Assembly (NCBI GenBank): GCA_020721385.1
Contig: DYMW01000023.1
Span: 1-6,739 of the forward strand
Length of the DNA: 6,739 nucleotides
Source: Sulfurovum sp.
Lineage (GTDB): Bacteria > Campylobacterota > Campylobacteria > Campylobacterales > Sulfurovaceae
Direction of reading: 5' to 3'
Part shown: in pieces, positions 5,722-6,739 of the stretch
How the letters are laid out: every line of letters starts with the position of its first letter
Position numbering within the stretch: the stretch's first letter is position 1
The notes under the pieces: generated by a model
What the model saw: the letters and a program-made list of their open reading frames with translations, nothing else
What the model was told of the DNA's origin: nothing
Databases searched by the model: none
Translations under genes and position numbers: made by a program

Positions 5722-6561
5722 CTACTTCAAAAACTCTTTTACGTGTTGAATCTCATATTTTGAACCAAAATAGATAGGGGTTTTTTGATGAAACTCTGTA
5801 CATTCGATATCAAGAATTCTCCGCTCTCCATCAATAGCTTCACCATTTACAAGCTCCATAATAAAGGCGATAGGATACGCTTCAAAAATGAGTTCTAAAA
5901 TTCCATCAGGATTGGATGTGGTAGCAGGTGAAGAGTAAATACCACCTTTTTTAAAGAGTATCTGATGGGTGTCAAGGGTTAAACTGTCACTAAATCTTAA
6001 TCGGTAACCTTCATCAAAAAAGCTTTGAATCAATGCTTTGTGTTTTGAACTCCATTGCGATTGTATTCCTGCGGTTGAGTTGATTTTACCTTTATTGGTC
6101 AGTTCAAAGGACTCTTTTTGTATCAACTCGCCATGTTTATAGGAGAAAAATTTTACCCCTTCACTTTTTGAAGCAAAAACAATTTGAAAGGTTGGTCCAT
6201 AGGTAATATAGATAGAAGCTTTTAATGATTGGGCATTAAACTCATTTTCATAAATGGCAAACATAGAACCCAATGCAAAATCAACATCTAAAAGTTCAAT
6301 ATTGTCAACTGCCACATAACTCACAAGGTATTTCCCATTATTGTTAATGGTACAAAGTTGTTTTTTGTCTTTTCCCATAGCCCCTTTAACGCTTTTAACT
6401 TTTTCAAACTCACTCTCTATAACTCTTCTACAATGTTCATAAACATCTTGATGAATGGCTTCATCTGATTTGGTTGTATCTAAAAAATCTGTACAACTTT
6501 GAAAAACATCTTTTTCTATGGTTATTGCAATATTGGAGATGGCATTAAAGACTTCAATCAT
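5722..6561 (-). CDS. fbp: Fructose-1,6-bisphosphatase homologue with degenerate active site
   Basis: Class I FBPases hydrolyse fructose-1,6-bisphosphate to fructose-6-phosphate with metal ions. At 279 aa this has the short Campylobacterota form. The fold is clear: LDVDFALGSMFAIYE (91-105), NKGKIN, FFDEGYRLRF, ILELIFEAYPIAFIMELVNG and a typical C-terminus (ERRILDIECTEFHQKTPIYFGS). The DPLDGSS metal/phosphate motif is replaced by VAVDNIE (83-89). In pig enzyme numbering, Asp118 is Val83, Glu97/Glu98 are Lys64/Asp65, Tyr244 is Phe190, Tyr264 is Ser211, Lys274 is Ile221 and Arg276 is Glu223; Asp121 (Asp86), Arg243 (Arg189) and Glu280 (Glu227) remain. The frame is open and has a good AAGGT site 8 bases before the ATG, so it is probably expressed. 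Most likely it is not an active FBPase but a pseudoenzyme or an enzyme of changed specificity. A second, canonical copy may exist elsewhere in the genome. Confidence 0.85.
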   Translation of the reverse strand: MIEVFNAISNIAITIEKDVFQSCTDFLDTTKSDEAIHQDVYEHCRRVIESEFEKVKSVKGAMGKDKKQLCTINNNGKYLVSYVAVDNIELLDVDFALGSMFAIYENEFNAQSLKASIYITYGPTFQIVFASKSEGVKFFSYKHGELIQKESFELTNKGKINSTAGIQSQWSSKHKALIQSFFDEGYRLRFSDSLTLDTHQILFKKGGIYSSPATTSNPDGILELIFEAYPIAFIMELVNGEAIDGERRILDIECTEFHQKTPIYFGSKYEIQHVKEFLK

Positions 6562-6598
6562 TTTATTTTACCTTAAAACTTTTATTTTTATAAGGCAA

Positions 6599-6608
6599 TA
6601 CTATAGTA
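6599..6608 (-). promoter_or_regulatory. Putative promoter of the bisphosphatase homologue with palindrome
   Basis: TACTATAGTA is a perfect 10-bp palindrome. On the minus strand it supplies a TATAGT -10-like box (6605-6600), giving a leader of about 30 bases before the ATG at 6561. Because it is self-complementary it is also a possible operator, but such short AT-rich palindromes arise by chance. Confidence 0.35.
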
Positions 6609-6682
6609 CAGCTAGGCTTAATCCCGAATTATGAAATTGCTTAATTATCGGTCATTTTTTCACAAATATGAGAGAAAAATTA

Positions 6683-6691
6683 GTATATAAT
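6683..6691 (+). promoter_or_regulatory. Putative promoter of the gene at the right edge
   Basis: GTATATAAT, with TATAAT at 6686-6691, is the same nine bases as the putative pfkA -10 region. A start near 6698 would give a leader of about 19 bases before the ATG at 6717. No convincing -35 is visible; an AT-rich stretch precedes it. Confidence 0.55.
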
Positions 6692-6716
6692 GACAGTATC
6701 ATTAAAAGGAATTGTT

Positions 6717-6739
6717 ATGCTTATGATTAAAAAAAATGG
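6717..6739 (+). CDS. Start of a rightward gene, cut by the right edge
   Basis: ATG at 6717 opens MLMIKKN before the window ends. AAGGA at 6706-6710 lies six bases upstream, and a good -10 box lies at 6686-6691, so the start is credible; a second in-frame ATG at 6723 is possible. The product cannot be judged. It is divergent from the bisphosphatase homologue across a gap of 155 bases. Confidence 0.6.

Noticed and set aside
6625..6651. Possible inverted repeat CCGAATTA...TAATTATCGG
   Set aside because: Only the outer four bases pair without bulges or mismatches; the AATT core is self-complementary, so the symmetry is weak.
1..6739. tRNA, rRNA, CRISPR, insertion sequence or prophage signals
   Set aside because: No cloverleaf, repeat-spacer pattern, transposase motifs or terminal repeats were found on either strand; the content is consistent chromosomal metabolism.

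Overview
The window is AT-rich and densely coded, and looks like a chromosomal piece from a Campylobacterota (epsilonproteobacterial) genome. This rests on the short (~280 aa) class I fructose-1,6-bisphosphatase form, the low-GC codon use, and promoters with a good -10 box (TATAAT) but no clear -35. No placement to genus is attempted. There are no rRNA or tRNA genes, CRISPR arrays or insertion sequences, and no gene-free stretch longer than about 155 bases.

Layout: a leftward run reads from about 4474 to the left edge, with an alpha-glucan phosphorylase homologue, phosphoglycerate kinase (pgk), an L-lactate dehydrogenase-type enzyme (ldh), an unrecognised 196 aa protein, and the first 12 codons of a probable further gene. 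The first three junctions are only 9-11 bases long, and in each the stop codon abuts or merges with the next Shine-Dalgarno sequence, so this is almost certainly one operon. Divergent from it, across a 128-base regulatory gap with a perfect 10-bp dyad and two closely facing -10 boxes, is 6-phosphofructokinase (pfkA, 4603-5568). Convergent with pfkA is a fructose-1,6-bisphosphatase homologue (5722-6561). A new rightward gene starts at 6717 and is cut by the window edge.

Taken at face value the genes describe glycogen use through glycolysis to lactate: phosphorolysis of stored alpha-glucan, the committed PFK step, an ATP-yielding PGK step, and re-oxidation of reduced cofactor by lactate dehydrogenase. 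Two of the enzymes do not fit this reading at residue level. The phosphorylase homologue has serine where phosphorylases have the lysine that holds pyridoxal phosphate. The bisphosphatase homologue has lost most metal-binding and several substrate-binding residues while keeping the fold signature. PFK keeps its catalytic residues but has a much altered effector site, and the lactate dehydrogenase has an NRTxxKA segment where NAD-specific enzymes carry an aspartate. The most interesting possibility is a glycogen/glycolysis locus in which two former enzymes act as sensors, regulators or altered-activity proteins.
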